This document shows, one piece after another, positions 51,080 through 59,955 of a stretch of 64,000 bases of DNA (position 1 is the first letter of the stretch; each line of letters starts with the position of its first letter). Origin of the DNA: Actinomadura sp. WMMA1423 (GTDB lineage: Bacteria; Actinomycetota; Actinomycetes; Streptosporangiales; Streptosporangiaceae); the NCBI RefSeq assembly GCF_006547145.1, contig NZ_CP041244.1:7502001-7566000 (forward strand), given 5' to 3'. Below the pieces are notes generated by a model, which was given only the letters and a program-made list of their open reading frames with translations, was not told where the DNA came from and did not search any database. The translations under genes and the position numbers were made by a program.

Positions 51080-53701
51080 GTGACACAGCCCAGCACTGAG
51101 CGCGGCCAGGGCGCCGCCGCGGACGTCGACCTTCCCACCCAGTACCGGCCGGCCGAGGTAGAGGGCCGGCTCTACGAGCGGTGGGTATCGGCGGGGCTGT
51201 TCACCGCCGACCCCGAGCGCGCGCCCGGGCGGCCCGCCTTCTCCGTCGTGATCCCGCCGCCCAACGTGACGGGCTCGCTGCACATGGGCCACGCCCTCGA
51301 CCACTCCATCCAGGACACCCTCGTCCGTCGCCGCCGCATGCAGGGGCACGAGACCGTGTGGGTGCCCGGCATGGACCACGCCGGCATCGCCACGCAGAAC
51401 GTGGTGGAGCGCGAGCTCGCCAAGGAGGGCCTGTCCAGGCACGACCTCGGGCGCCCCGACTTCGTCGAGCGGGTCTGGCAGTGGAAGGCCGAGTCCGGCG
51501 GGCGCATCCTCGGCCAGATGCGCCGCCTCGGCGACAGCGTCGACTGGACGCGCGAGGCGTTCACGATGGACGACGACCGCGCCCGGGCCGTCCGGACGAT
51601 CTTCAAGCGGCTGTTCGACGACGGGCTCATCTACCGCGCCGAGCGCATCATCAACTGGTGCCCGCGCTGCCTGACCGCGCTGTCGGACATCGAGGTCGAG
51701 CACGAGGAGGTCGACGGCGAGCTGGTCTCGCTGCGGTACGGGTCGGGCGAGGACGAGATCGTCGTCGCGACCACCCGGGCCGAGACGATGCTCGGCGACA
51801 CCGCCGTCGCCGTCCACCCCGAGGACGCCCGGTACGCGCACATGGTCGGCCGGGAGATCGAGCTCCCGCTGACCGGCCGGCGCATCCCGGTCGTCGCCGA
51901 CGAGCACGTCGACCCCGCGTTCGGCACCGGCGCCGTCAAGGTGACCCCGGCGCACGACCCGAACGACTTCGAGATCGGCCGGCGGCACTCGCTGGCGTCC
52001 CTGTCGGTCATGGACGAGCGGGGCGTCGTCACCGCGCCCGGCCCCTTCGAGGGGCTCGACCGGTTCGAGGCGCGCCCGGCGGTCGTGGCCGCACTGCGCG
52101 AGCAGGGCCGGATCGTCAAGGAGGTCCGCCCCTACAAGCACTCGGTCGGGCACTGCCAGCGCTGCTCCACGGTCGTCGAGCCGCGCGTGTCGCTCCAGTG
52201 GTTCGTGAAGGTCGAGTCGCTCGCGGGGGCCGCGGGCGACGCCGTCCGCGACGGCCGCGTGAAGATCCACCCGCCGGAGATGGCGGCCCGCTACTTCGAG
52301 TGGGTCGACAACATGCACGACTGGTGCATCAGCCGGCAGCTGTGGTGGGGCCACCGCATCCCCGTCTGGTACGGGCCGGACGGCGAGATCGTCTGCCCGG
52401 GCCCAGACGAGGAGCCCCCCGCCGGCTGGACGCAGGACTCCGACGTCCTCGACACGTGGTTCTCCTCGGCACTCTGGCCGTTCTCCACGCTCGGCTGGCC
52501 GGACGAGACCCCCGACCTGAAGCGGTTCTACCCCACGTCCGTCCTGGTCACGGGGTACGACATCCTGTTCTTCTGGGTCGCCCGCATGATGATGTTCGGG
52601 CTGTACGCGATGGACGGCGTCCAGCCGTTCGACACCATCGCCCTGCACGGGATGGTCCGCGACCAGTTCGGCAAGAAGATGTCCAAGTCGTTCGGGAACG
52701 TCATCGACCCGCTCGACTGGATCGACGCCTACGGCGCCGACGCGACCCGCTTCACGCTGCTGCGCGGCGCGAACCCGGGCGGCGACGTGCCGGTGGCCGA
52801 GGAGTGGGCGCAGGGCTCGCGCAACTTCTGCAACAAGCTGTGGAACGCGACCCGGTTCGCGCTCATCAACGGCGCGCACACCCGCGGCGACATGCCGGCC
52901 GAGCCCTCCACGGTCGATGCCTGGATCCTGTCCCGGCTGCACGCGGTGATCGCGGAGGTCGACGCGCACCTGGAGGGCTTCGACTTCGCCAAGGCGTGCG
53001 AGGCGCTCTACCACTTCGCGTGGGACGAGGTCTGCGACTGGTACGTGGAGCTGGCCAAGGTGCAGCTCGCCGACGGGCGCGCCGAGGCGACCCGCCGCGT
53101 GCTCGGCGAGGTCTTCGACAACCTGCTGCGGCTGCTGCACCCGGTCGTCCCGTTCGTCACCGAGGAGCTGTGGACGTCCCTCACCGGTGAGGAGACGGTC
53201 GTCACCGCGCCGTGGCCGTCCGCCGACCCGGCGCGGCGCGACGTCGGCGCCGAGGAACTGGTCGCCTCGCTCCAGCGGATGGTGACCGAGGTCCGCCGGT
53301 TCCGCGCCGACCAGGGCCTCAAGCCCGGCCAGCGCGTCGCCGCGCGGATCGAGTGGAACGGCTCGGCCCTGCACCGCCACGAGGACGGCATCCGCTCGCT
53401 GCTGCGCCTCACCGACCCCGAGGACGGCTTCTCCTCGACGGCGTCCCTGCCGGTCGAGGACGTGAAGGTTCACCTCGACACCGCCGGCGTGATCGACGTC
53501 GCCGCCGAGCGCAAGCGGCTGGAGAAGGACCTGGCCGCCGCCCGCAAGGAGGTCGACCAGGCGCGGCGCAAGCTGGGCAACGAGGCGTTCATGGCCAAGG
53601 CGCCCGAGGCGGTCGTCGCGAAGAACCGCGACCGGCTCGCCCAGGCGGAGACCGACATCGGCAGGCTGGAAGCGCAGCTGGCCGCGCTTCCGGCGGGCTG
53701 A
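51080..53701 (+). CDS. valS: Valyl-tRNA synthetase
   Basis: An 873-residue class I synthetase. The HIGH motif is PPNVTGSLHMGHALDHS (near residue 58), and KMSKS is GKKMSKSFGNVIDP (near residue 535). The editing CP1 domain is in place (VVATTRAETMLGDTAVAVHP). The C-terminal coiled coil (ERKRLEKDLAAARKEVDQAR) ends the protein. GTG is the start. It lies in the conserved actinobacterial order but is separated here from clpX by an accessory block. Its last codons begin a tandem repeat. Confidence 0.97.
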   Translation: MTQPSTERGQGAAADVDLPTQYRPAEVEGRLYERWVSAGLFTADPERAPGRPAFSVVIPPPNVTGSLHMGHALDHSIQDTLVRRRRMQGHETVWVPGMDHAGIATQNVVERELAKEGLSRHDLGRPDFVERVWQWKAESGGRILGQMRRLGDSVDWTREAFTMDDDRARAVRTIFKRLFDDGLIYRAERIINWCPRCLTALSDIEVEHEEVDGELVSLRYGSGEDEIVVATTRAETMLGDTAVAVHPEDARYAHMVGREIELPLTGRRIPVVADEHVDPAFGTGAVKVTPAHDPNDFEIGRRHSLASLSVMDERGVVTAPGPFEGLDRFEARPAVVAALREQGRIVKEVRPYKHSVGHCQRCSTVVEPRVSLQWFVKVESLAGAAGDAVRDGRVKIHPPEMAARYFEWVDNMHDWCISRQLWWGHRIPVWYGPDGEIVCPGPDEEPPAGWTQDSDVLDTWFSSALWPFSTLGWPDETPDLKRFYPTSVLVTGYDILFFWVARMMMFGLYAMDGVQPFDTIALHGMVRDQFGKKMSKSFGNVIDPLDWIDAYGADATRFTLLRGANPGGDVPVAEEWAQGSRNFCNKLWNATRFALINGAHTRGDMPAEPSTVDAWILSRLHAVIAEVDAHLEGFDFAKACEALYHFAWDEVCDWYVELAKVQLADGRAEATRRVLGEVFDNLLRLLHPVVPFVTEELWTSLTGEETVVTAPWPSADPARRDVGAEELVASLQRMVTEVRRFRADQGLKPGQRVAARIEWNGSALHRHEDGIRSLLRLTDPEDGFSSTASLPVEDVKVHLDTAGVIDVAAERKRLEKDLAAARKEVDQARRKLGNEAFMAKAPEAVVAKNRDRLAQAETDIGRLEAQLAALPAG

Positions 53702-53743
53702 TCCTGACACCGGCGGGCGGATCCTGACACCGGGGGCTGACAC
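53691..53743 (+). repeat. 20-bp tandem repeat overlapping the valS stop
   Basis: CGGCGGGCTGATCCTGACAC is followed by CGGCGGGCGGATCCTGACAC and a partial third unit. The valS stop codon TGA lies in the first unit. The motif CTGACACCG resembles the repeat after clpX. Confidence 0.8.
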
Positions 53744-53831
53744 GGCGATCCTTCGGCGCGGCGGCGCCCCCGCCGTTACGATCCGGTAAGGCCTGTGGGG
53801 CCCTTGCGGCATTTGAAGCATCGGGAGTGCA

Positions 53832-54809
53832 ATGGCCGATTCACCACCCCGGTCCGGCACGCCGGACTCCCCGTCCGGCGACGACCTGGACCCGGCGCGG
53901 GCCGCCGAGGACGCCTCCGGGCAGGAGTCCGCTCCCGCGCCCTTCGGCGGCACGCGCCCCTGGTGGTCCGTCGACATGGGCGACGGGACCGGCCCGCACG
54001 CCATGGTGAACGGCACCGGCCCGCAGGCCCTGCCGAGGAACGGCACCGGCCCCCACCCGATGCCGGGCGCGGTGAACGGGTCGGGGGCGCATCCGATCGT
54101 GGGCGGTACGGGCCCGCACACCGCCCTGCGCGACGGTTCCGGCGCGCATCCGGTGGTCCGCAACGGCACCGGACCGCTCCCGCCGGTGACCGGGGCTCCC
54201 GCCGGGCCCCGCCGGCTGCCGCCGAAGCCGCTGCTCGTCGCGGTCGCGGCCGGAGTCGCCGGGATCATGCTCGTCGCGGGCGTGCTGGCGCTGCGCGGCG
54301 GGGGCGTCCGCGAGGCCGCGGAGAACGCGGTCGGCCCGGCGTCGTCCAAGAAGGTGATCGACGCGGGCGCGGCGGCCGGGGGGCTGCGCAAGGACCCGCT
54401 CACGGCGCCGCAGGCGAGCGCCGCCTACCCGTTCGTCGCGGGAGCGGTCGAGGCGGGCGGCGTGCCGGTGGCGAAGACCGGCCTGGCCGTCTACACCGAG
54501 GAGCCGGTGCGCAAGGTCAACCTGCTGTTCGTGGGCGGGACGGGACGGGTCGGAGATCCGGCCGACTTCCTGCAGAAGACGCAGCCCACGACGTTCATCG
54601 CCGGGCAGGACGCCGACCCGGGCCGCAAGGGCGGCAAGGCGGTCTGCGGCACGTTCGCCGTCCTCGCCGAGACCCACACCTACTGCGCGTGGGCGACCCG
54701 CGACTCGTTCGGCGTCGTCGCGTCCAACAGGCCCTCGGTGAACCCGCAGTTCCCGCTCATGGCCGACCTGATGCACCGCCTCCGGAGGGACGTCGAGAAG
54801 CCGAAGTGA
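53832..54809 (+). CDS. Membrane-anchored protein with NGTGP repeats
   Basis: A 325-residue protein of unknown function. Residues 1-125 are low-complexity. Between residues 50 and 115 a [DN]G[TS]G[PA]xx unit occurs seven times (DGTGPHAM, VNGTGPQAL, RNGTGPHPM, VNGSGAHPI and others). One membrane helix follows (LLVAVAAGVAGIMLVAGVLAL, about 133-153), and the C-terminal half is extracytoplasmic or cytoplasmic with two Cys (AVCGTFAVLAETHTYCAW) that might pair. The ATG has GGGAG upstream. It converges with the FolC-like gene and overlaps it by 53 bp at the 3' ends. I do not recognise the family. Confidence 0.8.
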   Translation: MADSPPRSGTPDSPSGDDLDPARAAEDASGQESAPAPFGGTRPWWSVDMGDGTGPHAMVNGTGPQALPRNGTGPHPMPGAVNGSGAHPIVGGTGPHTALRDGSGAHPVVRNGTGPLPPVTGAPAGPRRLPPKPLLVAVAAGVAGIMLVAGVLALRGGGVREAAENAVGPASSKKVIDAGAAAGGLRKDPLTAPQASAAYPFVAGAVEAGGVPVAKTGLAVYTEEPVRKVNLLFVGGTGRVGDPADFLQKTQPTTFIAGQDADPGRKGGKAVCGTFAVLAETHTYCAWATRDSFGVVASNRPSVNPQFPLMADLMHRLRRDVEKPK

Positions 54810-55980
54810 CGTAGAGGCACTCGGTGTCGGCGTCCACCGCGTCCAGGACGAGCCCGGTGAAGTAGACCGTGCCGAGGACGACCACGCGGTGGCCGAGCGT
54901 CGCCAGCGACTCGGGTGTGACGGCGCCGGCCTCGACGACGTCCCAGCGGGGCGGCAGGGCGCGGGTGAAGCGCAGGTGCGGCAGCGGCAGCCGGACGAAC
55001 GTCACGGGCAGCGCCCCCAGTTCGGCGATGGCGCCGTCCAGGTCCTTGTGGTCGGGGAGGCAGACGACGGCGTGGTCGACCGTCCCCCACGCCTCCCGCG
55101 CGGCGGCGAGGGCCGCGGCGATCCCGGTCCGGTCGACCGCGGAGTCGACGAGCAGCCGCGTGGCCGACCCGGGCACGCCGTGCCAGGACAGGCGGCCGGG
55201 CAGGACGATCGAGGACAGCACGTCCCGCAGCGCGCCCGCCGGGGGTTCGCTCACCCCGGGGAGGCGGCGGGCGGCGGCCGTGCCGAGTTCGGCGGCGGCG
55301 CGTCCGAGACCGGCGGGGAGCAGGTCCGGGGGGAGCCCGCCGCCGGGCCGCACGAACTCCACGCCGCCGAGCACCCGCGCGACCTCGGCCGACTGCGGCG
55401 CCGACAGCACGCGCGTGCGCGGCCCGGCGACGCCGAGCTTCTCCTCGGCGATCTCCGCCGCGGTGTCGCCGAGGACCCCGGCGTGCTCGCGGAAGACCGG
55501 CGTGATCGCGACGACGTCCGGCGGGAACAGGGCGACCTCGTCCGACCGCCCGCCCATCCCGGCCTCCAGGACGAGCACGTCCGCGCCGGCGCGGCGCGCG
55601 TGCAGGACGCCCGCGATCGTGAAGAGCCCCGACGGCGACAGGTAGCCGCCCGACGGCGGCGGGAGCGCGGCGGCCGCCTCGTCCAGGACGTCCGCCAGGG
55701 ACGCGAGCTCGTCGGCGGAGACGGCCCGCCCGTCCACCCTGATCCGGTCCCGATCGCTGCGCAGCCCGGGACTCGTGACCGTGCAGACGCGGAGCCCGGC
55801 GGCGCTCAGGAACGCCGACGCGTACGTCGCCGCCGTCCCCTTCCCCTTGGAGCCGACGACGGTCAGGACGGGAACGCCGGGCGCGAGGAGGCCCAGCGCG
55901 TCCGCCAGGGCGCGGGCCCGCCCGACGTCGCGGGCCTCGCCCGGAGCGTGCCGCTCCCACTCGCGGTAGAAGACCTCCAT
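54757..55980 (-). CDS. FolC-like Mur-ligase family protein, second paralogue
   Basis: A 407-residue protein of the folylpolyglutamate/dihydrofolate synthase group. The P-loop is VVGSKGKGTAATYASAFL (near residue 42), then TSPGLRSDRDRIRVDG, the folate-side loop, and LEAGMGGRSDEVALFPPD. The central region is shorter than in FolC and the C-terminal ADP-binding region (LLVDSAVDRTGIAA) has diverged. It could be a second folate enzyme or have another amino-acid-ligating role. It diverges from folC across 71 bp. The 3' end runs into the convergent NGTGP-repeat gene. Confidence 0.85.
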   Translation of the reverse strand: MEVFYREWERHAPGEARDVGRARALADALGLLAPGVPVLTVVGSKGKGTAATYASAFLSAAGLRVCTVTSPGLRSDRDRIRVDGRAVSADELASLADVLDEAAAALPPPSGGYLSPSGLFTIAGVLHARRAGADVLVLEAGMGGRSDEVALFPPDVVAITPVFREHAGVLGDTAAEIAEEKLGVAGPRTRVLSAPQSAEVARVLGGVEFVRPGGGLPPDLLPAGLGRAAAELGTAAARRLPGVSEPPAGALRDVLSSIVLPGRLSWHGVPGSATRLLVDSAVDRTGIAAALAAAREAWGTVDHAVVCLPDHKDLDGAIAELGALPVTFVRLPLPHLRFTRALPPRWDVVEAGAVTPESLATLGHRVVVLGTVYFTGLVLDAVDADTECLYVTSASRRPSGGGASGRP

Positions 55981-56037
55981 GCTCCCAGTGTGGCCGCCTC
56001 CAGCGCGGGCCCGGACGGAGGCGTGCCGACCGCCGAG

Positions 56038-56043
56038 TAGGCT
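56038..56043 (+). promoter_or_regulatory. -10 element of folC (probable leaderless start)
   Basis: TAGGCT ends 8 nt before the GTG at 56052, the same layout as in valS. A GTG at 56046 would begin only 2 nt after the element and is less likely. Confidence 0.45.
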
Positions 56044-56051
56044 CTGTGACC

Positions 56052-57473
56052 GTGAGTCAGGTATCCGAGCCGTCCGATTACAGGGCCACCGTCGGCGCGA
56101 TCATGGGGCGCGGGGTCGAGTGGGAGATCGACCCCACCCTCGACCGGATCGCCGACCTGGTCGACGTCCTGGGCGCGCCGCACCGCGCGTACCCGGTGAT
56201 CCACATCGCCGGGACGAACGGCAAGTCCAGCACGGCCCGGCTCGTCGAGGCGCTGCTGCGCGAGCGAGGCCTGCGCACCGGGCTCTACACCAGCCCCGAG
56301 CTGACGACGCTGCGCGAGCGCATCGCGATCGACGGGGAGCCGATCAGCGAGGAGCGGTTCGTCGAGGCGTTCGACGACGTGCTGCCCTTCCTCCAGCTCG
56401 TCGACGACAAGCACGAGGCCCGGCTCTCGTTCTTCGAGGTGCTCACCGCGATGGCCTTCGCGGCGTTCGCGGACGCGCCGGTCGACGTGGCGGTGGTCGA
56501 GGCCGGCATGGGCGGCGCCTGGGACGCCACCAACGTCGCCGACGGCACCGTCGCGGTGATCACGCCGATCGGCCTCGACCACACCCGCTACCTCGGCGAC
56601 ACGCTGGAGCAGATCGCCGGGGAGAAGGCGGGGATCATCAAGCCGGGCGCGGTCGCGGTGCTGGCGCAGCAGCCGGTCGAGGCCGCCGAGGTGCTGCTGC
56701 GGCGGGTCGCCGAGACCGGCGCGGCGGCGGCGCGCGAGGGCATCGAGTACGGCGTGCTCAGCCGGGACGTCGCCGTCGGCGGCCAGCAGATCTCGCTGCG
56801 GGGCCTGCACGGCGTCTACGACGAGATCTTCCTGCCGCTGTTCGGCGAGCACCAGGCGAGCAACGCCGCGACGGCCCTGGCGGCCGTGGAGGCGTTCGCC
56901 AGCGGCGCCCCGACCCGTGGCGAGCCCAACCTGGAGGCCGCCACCCGGGTCGCGCCCGGCGAGTCCTTCCTCGGCGGCGAGGAGGGGCAGCTCGACCCGG
57001 CGCTGGTCCGCAGCGGCTTCGCCAAGTCGGCCTCGCCGGGCCGGCTGGAGGTCGCCCGGACGGGCCCGACCGTCCTGCTCGACGCGGCGCACAACCCGGC
57101 GGGGATGGCCGCGACCGTCGCCACGGTCACCGAGTCGTTCGGCTTCACCCGGCTCGCCGGGGTCCTCGCCATCGCCGCCGACAAGGACGTCCCCGGGGTC
57201 CTCGACCAGCTCGAACCCGTGCTGGCCGAGCTCGTGGTGACCCGCAACTCCTCGCCGCGCTCGATGCCGCCCGAGGAGCTGGCCGAGATCGCCGAGGGGA
57301 TCTTCGGCCCCGAGCGCGTCCATGTCGCCGAGCGGCTGGACGACGCCATCGACCGGGCGATCGGGCTCGCCGAGGAGACCGGCGAGTACCGGGGCGCCGG
57401 CGTGCTGATCACCGGTTCGGTGATCACCGCGGGCGACGCCCGCACCCTGCTGCGCGTCGAGGAAGGCCGGTGA
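56052..57473 (+). CDS. folC: Bifunctional folylpolyglutamate synthase / dihydrofolate synthase
   Basis: A 473-residue FolC. The P-loop is IAGTNGKSSTARLVEALL; SPELTTLRERIAIDG is the folate loop; VEAGMGGAWDATNVADG and LDHTRYLGDTLEQIAGEKAGI are the Mur-ligase signatures, with the carbamylated-Lys region in GEKAGIIK. HQASNAATALAAVEAF and LDAAHNPAGMAATVATV are the C-terminal domain motifs. It adds glutamate to dihydropteroate and to folates. It is followed by a DUF4233 gene through a GTGA overlap, as is usual in actinomycetes. Confidence 0.96.
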   Translation: MSQVSEPSDYRATVGAIMGRGVEWEIDPTLDRIADLVDVLGAPHRAYPVIHIAGTNGKSSTARLVEALLRERGLRTGLYTSPELTTLRERIAIDGEPISEERFVEAFDDVLPFLQLVDDKHEARLSFFEVLTAMAFAAFADAPVDVAVVEAGMGGAWDATNVADGTVAVITPIGLDHTRYLGDTLEQIAGEKAGIIKPGAVAVLAQQPVEAAEVLLRRVAETGAAAAREGIEYGVLSRDVAVGGQQISLRGLHGVYDEIFLPLFGEHQASNAATALAAVEAFASGAPTRGEPNLEAATRVAPGESFLGGEEGQLDPALVRSGFAKSASPGRLEVARTGPTVLLDAAHNPAGMAATVATVTESFGFTRLAGVLAIAADKDVPGVLDQLEPVLAELVVTRNSSPRSMPPEELAEIAEGIFGPERVHVAERLDDAIDRAIGLAEETGEYRGAGVLITGSVITAGDARTLLRVEEGR

Positions 57474-57823
57474 CGGCAATGAGCACGCGGACGTCCGCGA
57501 ACCCGGCACGGAGGCTGTTCGCCACGGTGCTGGCGTGCGAGGCCATCGTGATCGCGCTGGCGATCCCGGTGGCGGTGACGGTACTGGACGTGGACGGAGC
57601 GACCGCCGGCGGCGTGTGCGGCGGGCTGGCCGTCGTCTGCGTGGTGCTGGCGGGCCTGCTGCGGTTCCCCTGGGCGGTCCCCGCGGGCACGGTCCTCCAG
57701 GTGCTGATCATCGCGACCGGGTTCATGGTTCCGGCCATGTTCTTCCTCGGGGTCGTTTTCGGGGCGCTTTGGGGCACGGCCATTTGGCTCGGACGCAAGG
57801 TGGGGAACGCTCAGCCGCGCTAG
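57470..57823 (+). CDS. DUF4233 membrane protein
   Basis: A 117-residue membrane protein with four hydrophobic helices (ACEAIVIALAIPVAVTVL, GVCGGLAVVCVVLAGLL, VPAGTVLQVLIIATGFMVP, FLGVVFGALWGTAIWLG). It is the usual partner of folC in actinomycetes, of unknown function. The GTG overlaps the folC stop (GTGA), with GAGGAAGG upstream; an ATG 9 nt later is possible. Confidence 0.9.
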   Translation: MTAMSTRTSANPARRLFATVLACEAIVIALAIPVAVTVLDVDGATAGGVCGGLAVVCVVLAGLLRFPWAVPAGTVLQVLIIATGFMVPAMFFLGVVFGALWGTAIWLGRKVGNAQPR

Positions 57824-57947
57824 GTTCGCGGGGACGGCACCATTGCGTCCGCCGATTCTCGCCATTCCCGATTATTAGTCCTATTTGGACATTTCTCCTT
57901 TATGGGAATGCGCGGGCGGCGGACGACGACGTCCTAAGGAGCGGTCC

Positions 57948-59456
57948 GTGTCCTCCCACGCACGCGAACACCCGCCCGGCGGCCTCGCCGGGGTGCGGCC
58001 CGCCGGGCCCCCGGCGCGCCTGCGCGAAGGCGCCGCCCGGCGGCGCCTCGCGACGCTCGGCGTGCTGCTGCTGACCTTCACCGCGGTGCCCGCCGCCGTC
58101 CTGGTGGTGCCCGACGCGTCCGGCGACGTCGTCCCGGCCGCCGCGAGCGCCCTCGCGCTCGGCGACGCCGAGATCCCCGGGCTGCTGCGCGCCACCGGGC
58201 TGTCCCTGCCCGTCCTGCTGGTCACGGTCCCGCTCGGCGCCGTCGCCGCCCGCAGGATCCCCGCGTGGTTCGTGCTCATGGCCGGGCTCGCGATGCTGCT
58301 CGCGGGCATCGGCGCCGCCCGCCTCGCCGACTCGGTGCCCCTCGTGGGGGCGGTGCGGGCCGTCCAGGGCGCGGGCGCGGGGATCGTCCTGCCGGCTTCC
58401 CTCGTCCTGGTGTGGGAGCGGCGGAACCGCGCCCTGGCCGCCGCCTGGGCGGGAGCCCTCGCAGGCACGCTCATACTGGCGATGCCGCTGGCGCTGAAGG
58501 CCGTCCCCCTGCCCGCCGACGGCACCGCCGTCCCGGACTGGCGCGTCGCGCTCGCGCCCTACCCGCTGCTCGCCGTGGCCGCCGCCGCGGCCGCGCTCGC
58601 CCACCCGCTCCTGCGCGGACGCCCCCACCGGCGGCCGCCCGCGTTCCGGCGCACCGAGCGCGCGCAGCTGCTCCTCGTGCTCGTCCCCGCGGGCGGCTTC
58701 GCGTTCCTCGCCGTCGTCGCCGCGCACGCCTGGTCGCCCGGCGCCCGCCTCCTCCTCGCCGGGCTCGCGCTGCCCGCCCTGGCCGGCCTCGCCCTCACCG
58801 GCGGCCGTGACGCGACGGCGGGCAGCCCGTTCGGCTGCGCGGTCGTCATGATCGCCACCGGCCTGCTCTGCCACCCGGTCGCGGGCCCCCTGGCCGGGCT
58901 TGCCGCCGCCGGGACGGGCGAGGGCACCGCGGGCCCGCCGCTGCTCCCGTTCGCCGTCGCGGCCGCCGCCGCGCTCGCCGGAGCGCTCGCGGCCACCCGC
59001 GCCGGGGCGCGCGGGGCCGTCCGCACCGGCTACCTCCTCATGATCGTCGCCGTGCCGTTCGGCCTCGCGGGCGGCGCCCTCGGCCGCTGGACGCTGCTCG
59101 CGCCCCTCGTCCCCCTCGGCGCCGGCGCGGGGCTGGCCCTCGCCGCCTCGCTGCGGAACGCGAAGGTGGGCGCCGCGCTGTTCGGGCTGTCGCTGTGCTT
59201 CCCCGCGGTGCTGGCCGGGCAGCTGCTCGTCCTGTCGGCGCAGGCCGCGCGGTTGCAGCGGTCGCGTCCGGTGACGGGCGCCCAGCACCTGCACGCCCTG
59301 CTGGACGGTTACCGGCTCTGGCTGGTCATCGCCCTGGCGGCCGCCGTCCTGCTCGCCGGGGCCACCGCCCGCCTGTGCGCCGGACGCGCCGGCGACCCGG
59401 GATCCCGCGCCGCGCGGCTCCCCGGCGATGCCGCCGCGGACCCGAGAGCCGGGTAG
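57948..59456 (+). CDS. MFS-like multi-spanning permease
   Basis: A 502-residue protein with about 14 hydrophobic helices (for example LGVLLLTFTAVPAAVLVV and GLSLPVLLVTVPLGAVAAR). It resembles drug-resistance transporters of the major facilitator superfamily, with VRAVQGAGAGIVLPASLVL standing in for the antiporter motif C region. Charged conserved motifs are few, so function may have drifted. AAGGAG lies 6 nt before the GTG; the frame to 57885 reads non-family sequence. It sits between folC-DUF4233 and ndk and appears inserted in the conserved order. Substrate unknown. Confidence 0.82.
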   Translation: MSSHAREHPPGGLAGVRPAGPPARLREGAARRRLATLGVLLLTFTAVPAAVLVVPDASGDVVPAAASALALGDAEIPGLLRATGLSLPVLLVTVPLGAVAARRIPAWFVLMAGLAMLLAGIGAARLADSVPLVGAVRAVQGAGAGIVLPASLVLVWERRNRALAAAWAGALAGTLILAMPLALKAVPLPADGTAVPDWRVALAPYPLLAVAAAAAALAHPLLRGRPHRRPPAFRRTERAQLLLVLVPAGGFAFLAVVAAHAWSPGARLLLAGLALPALAGLALTGGRDATAGSPFGCAVVMIATGLLCHPVAGPLAGLAAAGTGEGTAGPPLLPFAVAAAAALAGALAATRAGARGAVRTGYLLMIVAVPFGLAGGALGRWTLLAPLVPLGAGAGLALAASLRNAKVGAALFGLSLCFPAVLAGQLLVLSAQAARLQRSRPVTGAQHLHALLDGYRLWLVIALAAAVLLAGATARLCAGRAGDPGSRAARLPGDAAADPRAG

Positions 59457-59501
59457 TATTCGCGCGCTCACCGAATCCGAAATCCTCGAGGAGAAACACC
59501 C

Positions 59502-59909
59502 GTGTCCGAGCGCACTCTTGTCCTGGTCAAGCCCGACGGCGTTCGCCGCGGCGTCGTCGGCGAGGTCATCTCCCGGATCGAGCGCAAGGGCCTGACGCTC
59601 GTCGCCCTGGAACTGCGGACCCTCGCCCGCGAGACCGCCGAGGCGCACTACGAGGAGCACGCCAGCAAGCCGTTCTTCGGCGAGCTGGTCGAGTTCATCA
59701 CCGGCGGCCCGCTCGTCGCCATGGTCGTGGAGGGCCCGCGCGCCATCGAGGCGTTCCGCGCCCTCGCCGGCGCCACCGACCCGGTCAGCGCCACCCCCGG
59801 CACCATCCGCGGCGACTTCGCCCTGGAGATCGGCGAGAACATCGTGCACGGCTCCGACTCCACCTACTCCGCGGAGCGGGAGATCAAGCTGTTCTTCCCT
59901 GAGGTGTAA
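59502..59909 (+). CDS. ndk: Nucleoside diphosphate kinase
   Basis: A 135-residue enzyme of normal length. It has TLVLVKPDGVRRG at the start, YEEHASKPFF, and the active-site histidine in ENIVHGSDSTYSAEREI (near residue 117). It moves the gamma phosphate between nucleoside triphosphates and diphosphates. GAGGAG lies 8 nt before the GTG. It precedes mreB with a long intergenic region. Confidence 0.98.
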   Translation: MSERTLVLVKPDGVRRGVVGEVISRIERKGLTLVALELRTLARETAEAHYEEHASKPFFGELVEFITGGPLVAMVVEGPRAIEAFRALAGATDPVSATPGTIRGDFALEIGENIVHGSDSTYSAEREIKLFFPEV

Positions 59910-59935
59910 GTGTCAGCCCAGGGGGCTGTGTTTAC

Positions 59936-59955
59936 CCAGGGGGGCGACCCCCTGG
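59936..59955 (+). terminator. Hairpin after ndk
   Basis: CCAGGGGG and CCCCCTGG pair around a GCGA loop, 26 nt after the ndk stop. The core GGGGG-CGA-CCCCC recurs at 60435-60447. Confidence 0.5.
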
